From the NCBI RefSeq assembly GCF_000688515.1, contig NZ_JHZK01000003.1, positions 124,001 through 188,000 on the forward strand: 64,000 bases of DNA, written 5' to 3'. The notes under the pieces were generated by a model. It had not been told where the DNA came from, searched no databases, and saw only the letters and a list, made by a program, of their open reading frames with translations. Each line of letters begins with the position of its first letter. Position 1 is the stretch's first letter. Shown piece by piece: positions 15,893 through 23,954 of this stretch. The stretch is from Afifella pfennigii DSM 17143 (GTDB taxonomy: Bacteria; Pseudomonadota; Alphaproteobacteria; Rhizobiales; Afifellaceae). The position numbers were made by a program, and so were the translations under genes.

Positions 15893-16698
15893 CCGCGATC
15901 GCCCTCACGATCGCCGGCACCGACCCCAGCGGGGGCGCCGGAATCCAGGCGGATTTGAAGACCTTCTCCGCCCTCGGCGTCTACGGCGCCAGCGTCATCA
16001 CCGCGCTGGTGGCGCAGAACACGCAAGGCGTCACCGCCATCCACGACGTGCCGGCCGATTTCGTCGCCGCGCAGATCGATTCCGTCTTCTGCGACCTTGC
16101 CGTCAACGCCACCAAGATCGGCATGCTGTCGCGCCCGGAAGTGATCGAGACGGTCGCCGAGGGGCTGAAGCGCTGGCAGGCGGCGCCGGTGGTGCTCGAC
16201 CCGGTGATGGTGGCCGCCTCCGGCGATCCCCTGATCGCGGAGGAGGCGGTTGCGACGCTGCGCGATGTGCTCTTTCCGCTCGCCGCCGTCATCACGCCGA
16301 ACCTGATGGAGGCGGCGCGGCTGCTTGGCGAGGCGCCGGCGGCCGACGGCGAGGCGATGCTGCGCCAGGCCGAGGCGCTGATGCGCCTGGGGCCGGGCGC
16401 GGTGCTCCTGAAGGGCGGGCACGGCACGGGCGAGGAGGCGGCGGACCTTCTCCTGACGGCGGAGGGGCCGGACTGGCGCTCCGCGCCGCGCATCGCTACC
16501 CGGAACACCCACGGCACCGGCTGCACGCTTTCCTCCGCCATCGCCTCCGGGCTCGCCAAGGGCCTGCCGCTCGCCGCCGCCTTCGCCGAGGCGAAGGCCT
16601 ACATCCAAAACGCCATCGCGGCGGCCGACCGCCTCGCCATCGGCCAGGGCCACGGCCCGGTGCACCACTTCTTCGCACAATGGGAGGACCGATCATGA
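15889..16698 (+). CDS. thiD: Bifunctional hydroxymethylpyrimidine kinase/phosphomethylpyrimidine kinase
   Basis: 269 residues, ribokinase fold. Motifs are ALTIAGTDPSGGAGIQADLK at the start, YGASVITALVAQNTQGV, VVLDPVMVAASGDPLIAEEA, ITPNLMEAARLLG and NTHGTGCTLSSAIASGLAKG, where Cys and the GTGC loop make the anion hole. It phosphorylates HMP twice. The operon thus has the salvage kinases and the coupling enzyme, but not thiC, thiG, thiS or thiO. Coupled by ATGA to thiE and to the TRAP protein gene. Confidence 0.95.
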   Translation: MTAIALTIAGTDPSGGAGIQADLKTFSALGVYGASVITALVAQNTQGVTAIHDVPADFVAAQIDSVFCDLAVNATKIGMLSRPEVIETVAEGLKRWQAAPVVLDPVMVAASGDPLIAEEAVATLRDVLFPLAAVITPNLMEAARLLGEAPAADGEAMLRQAEALMRLGPGAVLLKGGHGTGEEAADLLLTAEGPDWRSAPRIATRNTHGTGCTLSSAIASGLAKGLPLAAAFAEAKAYIQNAIAAADRLAIGQGHGPVHHFFAQWEDRS

Positions 16699-17771
16699 GC
16701 CATCCGACACGGCGCAGCCTTCTTGCCGGAGGCGCGCTCGCCGTCGGCGCCGGGGCGCTGGCACGCCCGGCTCTGGCGCAGGAGCGCATCGAATGGACGA
16801 TGGTGACGTCCTGGCCGAAGAACCTGCCGGGGCCGGGCATGACCGCCGAGCGCATCGCCACCGGCATCGAGGCGGCGTCCGGCGGGCGCATGCGCATCAA
16901 GGTGCGGGCGGCGGGCGAGCTGGTGCCGGCACTCGCCGTCTTCGACGCCGTGGCCGAGGGCACGGCGGAGATGGCGCATACCGCCTCGCTGTTCTGGGCC
17001 GGCAAGGCGGCGGTCGCGCCGATCTACACCGCCGCGCCCTTCGGGCTGACGCCGCTGGAGCACATCACCTGGGTCGACCATGGCGGCGGGCAGGCGCTCT
17101 GGGACCGGCTCTACCAGCCCTTCGGCGTCAAGCCCTTCATGGCCGGCAATACCGGCTTCCAGATGGGCGGCTGGTATACCAGGGAGATCAATACGCTCGA
17201 CGATTTTCGCGGCCTGAAGATCCGCATGCCGGGCCTCGGTGGCGAGGTGGCGCGCCGGCTCGGCGCGACACCCGTGTCGCTGCCGCCGCCGGAGATCGTG
17301 CCGGCCCTGCAAGCGGGCACCATCGACGCGGCGGAGTTCCTCGGACCCTGGTCCGACCTCGCCATGGGCTTCTGGCAGGTGGCCGAGCATTATTACTGGC
17401 CGGGCTTCCACGAGCCGAACGGCACCGGCGAGGGGCTTGTCTCGCTCGCCGCCTGGGAAGGGCTGCCGGAGGATCTGAAGGCCGTGGTCGCCCATGTCCT
17501 GGCGGTGGAGAACATCCGCGGCCTCGGCGAGGCGGAATGGGAGAATGGCCGTGCCTTGCGCCAGCTGACGGAGGAAAAGGGCGTCACGCTGCACGCTTAC
17601 CCCGAGGACCTCATGGAAGCGGCCAAGACGGCCTCCGAGGAGGTTTTCGACATGCTGGCGGAGGAAGGCGGGGTCTCCGCTGAGATCATCGAGAGCTACC
17701 GGGCCGCCCGCGCCAGGCTGACGCCCTGGTCGAAGGTCTCGCAGGCGGCGCTTCTTTCGGCGCGCGGCTGA
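16695..17771 (+). CDS. TRAP transporter DctP-type substrate-binding protein, orphan in thi operon
   Basis: 358 residues. The N-terminus RRSLLAGGALAVGAGALARP then ALA resembles a Tat-type signal peptide, with mature protein from QERIEW. Motifs WTMVTSWPKNLPGPGMTAER, FMAGNTGFQMGGWYTREI, DDFRGLKIRMPGLGGEV and ALQAGTIDAAEFLGPWSD fit the COG4663 (mannitol/chloroaromatic and 2-oxoacid) class of TRAP binding proteins; the Arg in KIRMPG is the usual carboxylate ligand. Its start overlaps thiD by ATGA and it lies under the TPP riboswitch. No DctQ or DctM membrane gene is in the window. A role in uptake of a thiamine precursor is an inference from context; a different carboxylate remains possible. Confidence 0.9.
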   Translation: MSHPTRRSLLAGGALAVGAGALARPALAQERIEWTMVTSWPKNLPGPGMTAERIATGIEAASGGRMRIKVRAAGELVPALAVFDAVAEGTAEMAHTASLFWAGKAAVAPIYTAAPFGLTPLEHITWVDHGGGQALWDRLYQPFGVKPFMAGNTGFQMGGWYTREINTLDDFRGLKIRMPGLGGEVARRLGATPVSLPPPEIVPALQAGTIDAAEFLGPWSDLAMGFWQVAEHYYWPGFHEPNGTGEGLVSLAAWEGLPEDLKAVVAHVLAVENIRGLGEAEWENGRALRQLTEEKGVTLHAYPEDLMEAAKTASEEVFDMLAEEGGVSAEIIESYRAARARLTPWSKVSQAALLSARG

Positions 17772-17802
17772 GGCCGCGCGCCGCGTCACACCTCTCCCCG
17801 CG

Positions 17803-17949
17803 CTAGCGCGTGGAGGGGCAGGGCGCGCCACAGGGGGCGCAGGCGGTGGAGGTGCCGCCCGTGCTCGCCTGCAGCGGCGGCGACATCAGGTGGTCGGCAA
17901 GCACCAGGAGGAGGCCGGCGGCGACGGCGGCCAGGAGCAGAATGCGCAT
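17803..17949 (-). CDS. 48-residue Cys-rich membrane-anchored peptide
   Basis: A small gene with start ATG at 17949 and stop TAG at 17803-17805. The product is an N-terminal hydrophobic span (MRILLLAAVAAGLLLVLADH) followed by a short tail with CAPCGAPC (Cys37, Cys40, Cys44). The span may be a signal anchor that places the Cys tail in the periplasm. GAGGGGCGGG lies just upstream. The start is 12 bases after the stop of the YeeE gene on the same strand, so it is likely the last gene of the rhodanese-YeeE operon. No family is recognised. A Cys triad next to sulfur genes suggests, without proof, sulfur carrier or metal binding. Confidence 0.6.
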   Translation of the reverse strand: MRILLLAAVAAGLLLVLADHLMSPPLQASTGGTSTACAPCGAPCPSTR

Positions 17950-17961
17950 GAGCCCGCCCCT

Positions 17962-19161
17962 CTAATTGCCGAGGCCGAAGAGGGGCCGCAGCCGGATGCC
18001 GACGAGCGTGCCGGCGAAGGCGGAGGCGAACCACAGCCAGCCGTGCAGCGAGCCCGAAGCGATGCCGCCGAGGAAGGCGCCGATGTTGCAACCGAAGCCG
18101 AGCCGGGCGCCGTATCCCATGAGCAGCCCGCCGATGACGGCGCCAAGGGCGGAGCGCATGCCGGGAAAGGGCGCCTTGGCGAAGCTGCCGGCGAGGGCGG
18201 CGGCGGCCATCGCGCCCAGCACCAGGCCGATATTCATCACCGAGGTGACGTCGGCGAGCAGCGAGGTCGATAGCGCCTCGGCCCCCTTCGGCCATTGCCA
18301 GAACTCATAGGCCGACATGTCAAGGCCGAGCGCCTGTGCCGCCTTGGCGCCCCAGAGCGCGAAGCCGTAGGTGATCGTCCAGGGATGGCCGGCGATCAGC
18401 AGCGTCAGAAGGTTGAGGACAACGAGCGCGGCGCCGGCCCATAGAAGCGGCCAGGGGCCGCGCCAGAAGCGGCCGGCGGCGGAAACGGGCGCGGCAAATC
18501 CCGCCTTGCGCTCCGCCGTCAGCGTCCAGGCGCCGACCGCTGCCAGGCCGGCGAGAATGAGGGCGAGCGCGCCCGGCACGCTCAGCCATTCGGCGAGGTT
18601 GACCGGGTCGAAGCCGGGTCGGTCCAGCCACCAGGGTAGGTGCACGGAGCCGACGACGGAGCCGACGATGAAGGCGGCGAGCGTGATCAGCATGCGCCCG
18701 GAGCCGCCGCCGAGGGTGAAGAGCGTGCCGGAGCCGCAGCCATTGCCGAGCTGCATGCCGAGGCCGAAGAGGAAGGCGCCGACGATGAGCGAGGTGCCGA
18801 CCGGAGCGATGGCACCCTGTACGGCAAGACCCGGAACCAGCCCGTTGATCAAGGGCACGAAGAGGAGGGCGGTGGCGCCGATGACCCAGAGCTGGGCCCT
18901 GAGACCGCGCCCGTCGCGGCGGGTTACGACGTTGCGCCAGCCGGCGGTGAAGCCGAAGGCGCCGTGCAGGAGCGCGACGCCGAGCCCGGCGCCGATAAGG
19001 AAGAGGCTCGCCATTTTCGGCGAGACTTCGTAGCCGATGAGCAGCGTGAGAAGGGTAAGGGCGGCGAGCGAGAAGAAAAGCGCCGTGCGGTCGACCGCCT
19101 CGGCTATGCCGGTGGTCGCGCCGAGCCGGGCGCCGCTGAGGGGTTCACTCGATACGGACAT
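17962..19161 (-). CDS. YeeE/YedE family sulfur-compound transporter
   Basis: 399 residues, a polytopic membrane protein with two related halves. Each half has a conserved Cys loop: MQLGNGCGSGTLFTLGGGSG in the first and RLGFGCNIGAFLGGIASGS in the second. This is the YeeE/YedE (TsuA-like) pattern, in which the Cys residues relay thiosulfate. The N-terminus (about 25 residues) is cytosolic. Upstream by 78 bases is a secreted rhodanese, and 12 bases downstream a Cys-rich peptide. Transport of thiosulfate or another reduced sulfur species is inferred. Confidence 0.9.
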   Translation of the reverse strand: MSVSSEPLSGARLGATTGIAEAVDRTALFFSLAALTLLTLLIGYEVSPKMASLFLIGAGLGVALLHGAFGFTAGWRNVVTRRDGRGLRAQLWVIGATALLFVPLINGLVPGLAVQGAIAPVGTSLIVGAFLFGLGMQLGNGCGSGTLFTLGGGSGRMLITLAAFIVGSVVGSVHLPWWLDRPGFDPVNLAEWLSVPGALALILAGLAAVGAWTLTAERKAGFAAPVSAAGRFWRGPWPLLWAGAALVVLNLLTLLIAGHPWTITYGFALWGAKAAQALGLDMSAYEFWQWPKGAEALSTSLLADVTSVMNIGLVLGAMAAAALAGSFAKAPFPGMRSALGAVIGGLLMGYGARLGFGCNIGAFLGGIASGSLHGWLWFASAFAGTLVGIRLRPLFGLGN

Positions 19162-19239
19162 TTTGGCCGGATGGCTCCAGTTTCTGTTTGTTCGTGCTGC
19201 GGCGGGCGGCCGAGGATTGGCCGCCCCGCCAGGCCTTGC

Positions 19240-20241
19240 TTAGGATTGGCCGTTCCACCAGGACTTGATGTCGTCCCAGCGGCTGCGGTCGCTGTCGACG
19301 GGATTGTCCGGGTTCTCCGTCCAGCCGACCATGGAATCGTCGAAGAGGCGGACGTTCTCGTAGCCCAGCACCTCCGAAAGGACGAACCAGTTCATGGAGG
19401 CCCAGTGGCCGGTGTTGCAGTAGCTGACGATCTCGGCATCCGCCTTGGCCGCTTCGGGCGGCACGAGCGACATCGCCGCGTCCTTGGCGACGACGCGCCC
19501 GGTCTCAGCGTCGAAGAAGACCGACTGGTCGAGATTGACGGCGCCCGGCAGGCGGCCGTAGCGCTGGGCGGCCGGGTGCTTCTCCTTGCCGGCGAACTGG
19601 CTCAGCGGGCGGCCGTCGAGCATCACCGTGGAGCTCTCGCCAAGGCGCTGGCGCACCTCGTCGCTGGAGACGAGAAGCTGCGGGCGCAGCTGCGCCTTGA
19701 AGGCGACCGGCGTCGCTTCTGCGGCCTCGTTCTCAAGCGGCGCGGAGGCGTCGGCCGTCCAGGCGCGATAGCCGCCGTTGAGGATGGCCACGTCATCGAT
19801 GCCGAGAAGCTTCAGCGTCCAGTAGATGCGGGTGGCGCCGCCGAACTCGCTGGAACTGGCGGCGGCCGGCACGATGACAATCGTCTCCTCGCCGGAGATG
19901 CCGAGGCCGCCGATATGCGCCTCAAGGGCGGGGAGCGGCGGAAGCTGGCCGGGGATGCCGTCGCGCTCGGTGCGCCAGCCGCCAGGATAGGGGGCGGAGA
20001 GCGCGCCCGGGATATGGCCTTCCAGATAAGGATCGTTCTCGCCATTGGCGCTGCGGGTGTCGAGGACGACGACGTCCTCGCGGCCGAGATTGGCCTTCAG
20101 CCAGTCGGCCTCCACCAGCGGGCCAGAGAGAGGGCCTGTGGTCGCCGCAGCGGCATGGCCGATGAGGACGGCCAGGGTGAGGGCCGCCGCGAGCAAGAGC
20201 TGGACGGGGGAAAGGCGGTCGATAAAGCGCCGATAGGTCAA
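19240..20241 (-). CDS. Secreted tandem-rhodanese sulfurtransferase
   Basis: 333 residues. The start is probably TTG at 20241, since GGGAGG lies 5 bases before it and the signal peptide (TYRRFIDRLSPVQLLLAAAL with AAA near the cut) begins there; a longer frame to 20328 lacks homology. The first rhodanese domain (VVVLDTRSANGENDPYLEGH) has no active-site Cys. The second has VSYCNTGHWASMNWFVLSE, with the catalytic Cys in CNTGHW. This is the inactive-active tandem type of thiosulfate:cyanide/3-mercaptopyruvate sulfurtransferase. Periplasmic location and the downstream YeeE gene point to a sulfur import module. Confidence 0.87.
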   Translation of the reverse strand: MTYRRFIDRLSPVQLLLAAALTLAVLIGHAAAATTGPLSGPLVEADWLKANLGREDVVVLDTRSANGENDPYLEGHIPGALSAPYPGGWRTERDGIPGQLPPLPALEAHIGGLGISGEETIVIVPAAASSSEFGGATRIYWTLKLLGIDDVAILNGGYRAWTADASAPLENEAAEATPVAFKAQLRPQLLVSSDEVRQRLGESSTVMLDGRPLSQFAGKEKHPAAQRYGRLPGAVNLDQSVFFDAETGRVVAKDAAMSLVPPEAAKADAEIVSYCNTGHWASMNWFVLSEVLGYENVRLFDDSMVGWTENPDNPVDSDRSRWDDIKSWWNGQS

Positions 20242-20428
20242 GAGGGCCTCCCTGCGAGGCGGCGCGGGACGCCGCGCCGCCGATCGGTTCGGATCAGGAT
20301 TGGAACTGGGCCCACTATAGGCGGGCAAGGCAGGCGGCCAAAAGGACTGCCATGCCGCCGCAGCGCGGATCGGCGCAAGGCCATGCCCCGCAGCGGGGCG
20401 AAGGCGGAATGGATTTGTGGGGAAAGGG

Positions 20429-20463
20429 GAGCGGGGGCCGGATCGGGTCCGGCTCTCCCGCTC
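20429..20463 (-). terminator. Strong hairpin downstream of the FAH-family gene
   Basis: GAGCGGG (20429-20435) pairs with CCCGCTC (20457-20463), and GCCGGA (20437-20442) with TCCGGC (20448-20453), loop TCGGG. On the minus strand it is followed by a CCTTTCCCC run, not a clean T-tract. It lies 27 bases after the FAH-family gene and before the rhodanese gene on the same strand, so it likely separates the two units. Confidence 0.55.
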
Positions 20464-20490
20464 AAAGAAAGACGCCTCGGCGGATGAAGG

Positions 20491-21348
20491 TCACGCGGTG
20501 GCGGCGACGACCTTCTGACGCTGCTCGCCGAGCTTGTCGATGCCGAGGCGAATCTCGTCGCCGGGCTTCAGATAGACTTGCGGGCGCATGCCCATGCCGA
20601 CGCCCGGAGGCGTGCCGGTGGTGACGATATCGCCCGGTTCCAGCACCATCAGCTGCGAGATATAGGAGATGAGCTCGGCGACCGGGAAGATCATCGTGGA
20701 GGTGGAGCCGGTCTGCATGCGCTTGCCGTTGACATCGAGCCAAAGGCCGAGCGACTGCGGGTCGCCCACCTCCTCGGAGGTGACCAGGACCGGACCGAGC
20801 GGGCTGAAATGCGGCGCGCTCTTGCCCTTGATCCACTGGCCGGTGCCCTCCAGCTGCCAGGCGCGCTCGGAAACGTCGTTGCACACCATGTAGCCGAAGA
20901 CGTGATGAAGCGCCTCCGCCTCGTCGACGCGGAAGGCGCGGCGACCGATGAGGAAGGCCAGCTCCACCTCCCAGTCGGTCTTTTGCGAACCGACGGGGAT
21001 GATGACGTCGTCGTCAGGTCCGCAGACCGAGCTCGGCGCCTTGGAGAAGAGGACCGGCTCGACGGGGGGCTCCACGCCAGCCTCGCGCGCATGGTCTGCA
21101 TAATTGAGGCCGACGGCGATGAAGTGACCCGGCCGCGCGATCGGCGGGCCGAAACGGCCAGGATTGTCGATGACCGGCAGGCTTGAGGGGTCGAGGCGCG
21201 CCAGACGCTCGCGCAGCTCCAAAGTCATCAGATGCGGGAAGAAATCCTCCACCTCGCCGGAAAGGTCGCGAACCTTGCCTTCGGCATCGATCAATGCCGG
21301 CTTCTCGTTTCCTTCTTCGCCAACACGCGAAAGCTTCATCACATTCAC
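20491..21348 (-). CDS. Fumarylacetoacetate hydrolase (FAH) family protein
   Basis: 285 residues. FIAVGLNYADHAREAGVEPP, PVLFSKAPSSVCGPDDDVII, VELAFLIGRRAFRV, VFGYMVCNDVSERAWQLEGT and IVTTGTPPGVGMGMRPQVYL are the metal- and substrate-binding blocks of FAH-like C-C hydrolases (YcgM/ureidoglycolate lyase/2-keto-4-pentenoate class). Glu in VELAF and Asp in NDVSERA are expected metal ligands. The exact substrate cannot be read. Start ATG 21348. A TTAA-N7-TTAA element lies 77 bases upstream in the divergent region. Confidence 0.88.
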   Translation of the reverse strand: MNVMKLSRVGEEGNEKPALIDAEGKVRDLSGEVEDFFPHLMTLELRERLARLDPSSLPVIDNPGRFGPPIARPGHFIAVGLNYADHAREAGVEPPVEPVLFSKAPSSVCGPDDDVIIPVGSQKTDWEVELAFLIGRRAFRVDEAEALHHVFGYMVCNDVSERAWQLEGTGQWIKGKSAPHFSPLGPVLVTSEEVGDPQSLGLWLDVNGKRMQTGSTSTMIFPVAELISYISQLMVLEPGDIVTTGTPPGVGMGMRPQVYLKPGDEIRLGIDKLGEQRQKVVAATA

Positions 21349-21424
21349 CTTCTGAACCTATGTGGGCTGCTGCCTAGCCCCCGCATGGGGCGCCGTCAAA
21401 CGGTCCGCCGAGAGGTTGATGAAG

Positions 21425-21439
21425 TTAACTATTCGTTAA
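21425..21439. promoter_or_regulatory. CtrA-box-like site (TTAA-N7-TTAA)
   Basis: TTAA at 21425-21428 and TTAA at 21436-21439 are separated by exactly 7 bases, the full CtrA consensus. It lies between the divergent FAH-family gene and the FadL-type porin gene, in an AT-rich patch unlike its surroundings. cckA, the kinase at the head of the CtrA phosphorelay, is in this window. Function is inferred. Confidence 0.45.
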
Positions 21440-21608
21440 GTAACGTTACGGATGCCCTAACGGAATTTGTGGCGCTTTTGTCACAAACACGATCCGAATG
21501 TGGCTGCACCAGGGCTTCGCCAAGTCGAAATATTGCCAGGTAAGCAATGTGCGGGCTTAAATTCGCGAAATGTTTTGTGTAGCTGATCTGAGTCCGTGAG
21601 GGAGGAAC

Positions 21609-22889
21609 ATGACGAGATTCGCCAAGACGCTCACCCATTCCGTGGCGGCCGGCGCGCTGCTGGCGGCTATCGGCGCGACCGCCGCTGAGGCGGGCGGGTT
21701 CGCCCTGCGCGAGCAGAGCGCCTATGGGCAGGGCATGTCCTTCGCCGGCGTCGCGGCAGGCGGCAGCCTTTCCTCCATGTTCTGGAACCCGGCGACGCTG
21801 AGCGCCGTCATGGGCTTTGAGGCGGAAGCCGGCATCAGCTATATCGCGCCCTATTCCGACGTCGACGTGACGCGGCCGGCGGTCTTCGCCCAGTCCCAGG
21901 GCGATATCGGCCTCAACGCCTTCGTGCCGAACTCCTATGCCGCCTATCGCATCAACGACCAGGTGGTTGTCGGTCTCGGCATCAATGCGCCCTTCGGTCT
22001 TTCCACCAAATACAACGGCACCTCGGTGGTGCGCGGGGCGGGCGTTGCGGGCACGACGGAAGTCTTCACGCTGAGCGGCAATCCCGTCATCGCCTACCAG
22101 TTCAACGATTACGTCACCCTGGCGGTCGGCGCGATCGTGCAATACGCCAAGGTTCGCCTGACCGGCCAGGCGCTGCCCGGCCTCGGCATCTCGGCCTTCG
22201 ACGATGGCGACGACATCGGCTTCGGCGTCACCGCCGGCATCCAGATCCGGCCGATGGAAGGCACGGAAATCGGTCTTGGCTACCGCTCGCGCATCGACCA
22301 CGATCTGGAGGGCCCGCTGCGCACGGGCGTGGCCGGCACGTTCCAGGTCGATTCCAGCGGCTTCGATCTGCCCGACACGGTGACGCTCGGCGTGCGCCAG
22401 CGCATCACCGACGCCTTCCGTATCGCCTTCGGCGCCGAATGGGCGAATTGGAGCCGTTTTGAGACGGTGACGCTGACGGGCGCGCCGGCGCCGGTGCCGC
22501 TCGGCTTCCACTACAACGATTCCTGGTTCTTCTCGCTCGGCGGCGAGTACGACTTCAACGAGGCCGTGACGGTGCGCGCCGGCATCGCGCGCGAGCTGTC
22601 GCCGCTCGACAACGGCAATCGCACCTTCCGTCTGCCGGACAACGACCGCTGGTGGTTCTCCGCCGGCGCCAGCTATCAGGCGAGCGAGCGCTTCTCCGTC
22701 GATCTGGGCTATTCCTACATCCGGGCCGACGACACCGATATCGTCCCGGCGGCGCCGTTCGGCACCGGGCCGACGGCGAACGGCCCGTTCGGCGGCACCT
22801 CGGATGCGCATGTGCACGTCATCTCGGCGGCTGTGAAGATGAAGTTCGGCGGACCGCGCTACGAAGAACCGCTCGTCGTCAAATACTGA
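21609..22889 (+). CDS. OmpP1/FadL/TodX family outer membrane transporter
   Basis: 426 residues. Signal peptide MTRFAKTLTHSVAAGALLAA with cut after AEA, then GGFALREQSAYGQGMSFAG (the N-terminal hatch plug of FadL, including the NPAT turn at WNPATLSAV). The rest is alternating beta strands with acidic and Gly/Asn loops, ending LVVKY with a terminal aromatic typical of outer membrane barrels. The family imports long-chain fatty acids or hydrophobic compounds across the outer membrane. Start ATG at 21609 has GGGAGGA upstream. A clear terminator follows at 22937-22969. Confidence 0.93.
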   Translation: MTRFAKTLTHSVAAGALLAAIGATAAEAGGFALREQSAYGQGMSFAGVAAGGSLSSMFWNPATLSAVMGFEAEAGISYIAPYSDVDVTRPAVFAQSQGDIGLNAFVPNSYAAYRINDQVVVGLGINAPFGLSTKYNGTSVVRGAGVAGTTEVFTLSGNPVIAYQFNDYVTLAVGAIVQYAKVRLTGQALPGLGISAFDDGDDIGFGVTAGIQIRPMEGTEIGLGYRSRIDHDLEGPLRTGVAGTFQVDSSGFDLPDTVTLGVRQRITDAFRIAFGAEWANWSRFETVTLTGAPAPVPLGFHYNDSWFFSLGGEYDFNEAVTVRAGIARELSPLDNGNRTFRLPDNDRWWFSAGASYQASERFSVDLGYSYIRADDTDIVPAAPFGTGPTANGPFGGTSDAHVHVISAAVKMKFGGPRYEEPLVVKY

Positions 22890-22936
22890 GCGTTTCTCAG
22901 CATTCTACCGGCCGGGTCGGGCTGGGGGTGCGAAGG

Positions 22937-22969
22937 GGCCGGGGGTTTGTCCCCGGCCTCTTTCTTTTT
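22937..22969 (+). terminator. Rho-independent terminator of the fadL-type gene
   Basis: GGCCGGGG at 22937-22944 pairs with CCCCGGCC at 22951-22958 with a short GTTTGT-type loop, followed by a T-rich run (TCTTTCTTTTT). Position 47 bases after the porin stop and before the convergent SDR gene. Confidence 0.85.
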
Positions 22970-23013
22970 GCGGCGCGGCGGCCGCTTCGCTCAACCGCGG
23001 CGGCCCGGCATCC

Positions 23014-23793
23014 TCAGAAAGCGGCCGGGAAGAGGCCGCCATCGATGAGGAAATTCTGCCCCGTGACGTAGCCGGCATCGGCCGAGCAGAGAAAGGCGAC
23101 AAGGCGGCCGAACTCCTCGGCCGTGCCGAAGCGGCCGGCGGGGATGCCGGCCATCTCGCGCTCGGCGACCTCCTGCGGCGAGGAGCCGGCCTTCTCCGCC
23201 GCCCAGGCGATGCCGGCGCGCAGCCGGTCGGTATCCATCTTGCCGGGCAGGACGTTGTTGATGGTGACGTTGTGGCGCGCCACTTCGCGGCAGACGCCGG
23301 CGAGAAAGGCGGTGAGCCCGGCGCGGGCGCCTGAGGACAGGTCGAGCCCGGCGATCGGCATCTTCACCGACAGCGAGGTGATGTTGACGATGCGCCCGAA
23401 GCGGCGCTCCACCATGCCGTCGATGACCGCCTGAATGAGCTCGATGGGCGTGACCATGTTCTGGGTGACGCCGGAGAGCATGTCCTCGCGCGTCAATTCC
23501 CTGAAGCCACGGCGGGGCGGGCCGCCATTGTTGTTGACGAGGATGTCGACCTCGCCCGCGGCCGCCAGAAGGCGCTCCTGCCCCTGCTTGGAGGAGACGT
23601 CGGCGGGAACGGCGATGACCTCCGGCGCGCCCTTCGCGCGCAGCGCCTCGGCCGTCTCCTCCAGCTTCCTTTCGTCGCGGCCGTTGACGACGAGACGGCA
23701 GCCGGCCTCGGCCAGCGCCTCCGCCGAGCCGCGCCCCAGGCCGCGACTGGAGGCGCAGACAAGGGCGGTCTTGCCGGAAATGCCGAGATCCAT
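23014..23793 (-). CDS. SDR family oxidoreductase with altered active site
   Basis: 259 residues. The NAD(P) site GKTALVCASSRGLGRGSAEA (TGxxxGxG-like, with Ser-Ser) and NNNGGPPRRGF are present. The catalytic Ser lies in VNITSLSVKMPIAG, but where YxxxK should follow 13 residues later the protein has SSGAR. Both catalytic Tyr and Lys are absent. This substitution (LSNxxR type) is typical of a known FabG-like subgroup, so it is not a random defect. The C-terminal RFGTAEEFGRLVAFLCSADA and GQNFLIDGGL match FabG-like SDRs. Substrate unknown. Confidence 0.87.
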   Translation of the reverse strand: MDLGISGKTALVCASSRGLGRGSAEALAEAGCRLVVNGRDERKLEETAEALRAKGAPEVIAVPADVSSKQGQERLLAAAGEVDILVNNNGGPPRRGFRELTREDMLSGVTQNMVTPIELIQAVIDGMVERRFGRIVNITSLSVKMPIAGLDLSSGARAGLTAFLAGVCREVARHNVTINNVLPGKMDTDRLRAGIAWAAEKAGSSPQEVAEREMAGIPAGRFGTAEEFGRLVAFLCSADAGYVTGQNFLIDGGLFPAAF

Positions 23794-23879
23794 GGCGTTC
23801 TCCTCTTCGGTCTATGCTTCAGCTCAAAGGGTGCCGGCCCTCGCAGGGCCGACACCGCGTCGCCGCCGCCTTACCGCTC

Positions 23880-23897
23880 CTGTCATCAAAGTGATAC
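23880..23897 (+). promoter_or_regulatory. Pho-box-like site upstream of plcP
   Basis: CTGTCAT (23880-23886) is a perfect first half of the PhoB box; after 4 bases GTGATAC (23891-23897) is a degenerate second half sharing TG..AY. It lies 58-75 bases before the plcP start. Phosphate control of plcP is established in Sinorhizobium, so this site is plausible as a PhoB target. Confidence 0.5.
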
Positions 23898-23954
23898 CGG
23901 AATCGGGTTTGCCAGTCTCGTAAACGGCAGGCAAAGCACGGCAAAGGCAGGGCG

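Noticed and set aside
18640-20487. A 615-codon plus-strand open frame across the YeeE and rhodanese genes
   Set aside because: It spans two real minus-strand genes and their intergenic gap, and has no domain-like sequence.
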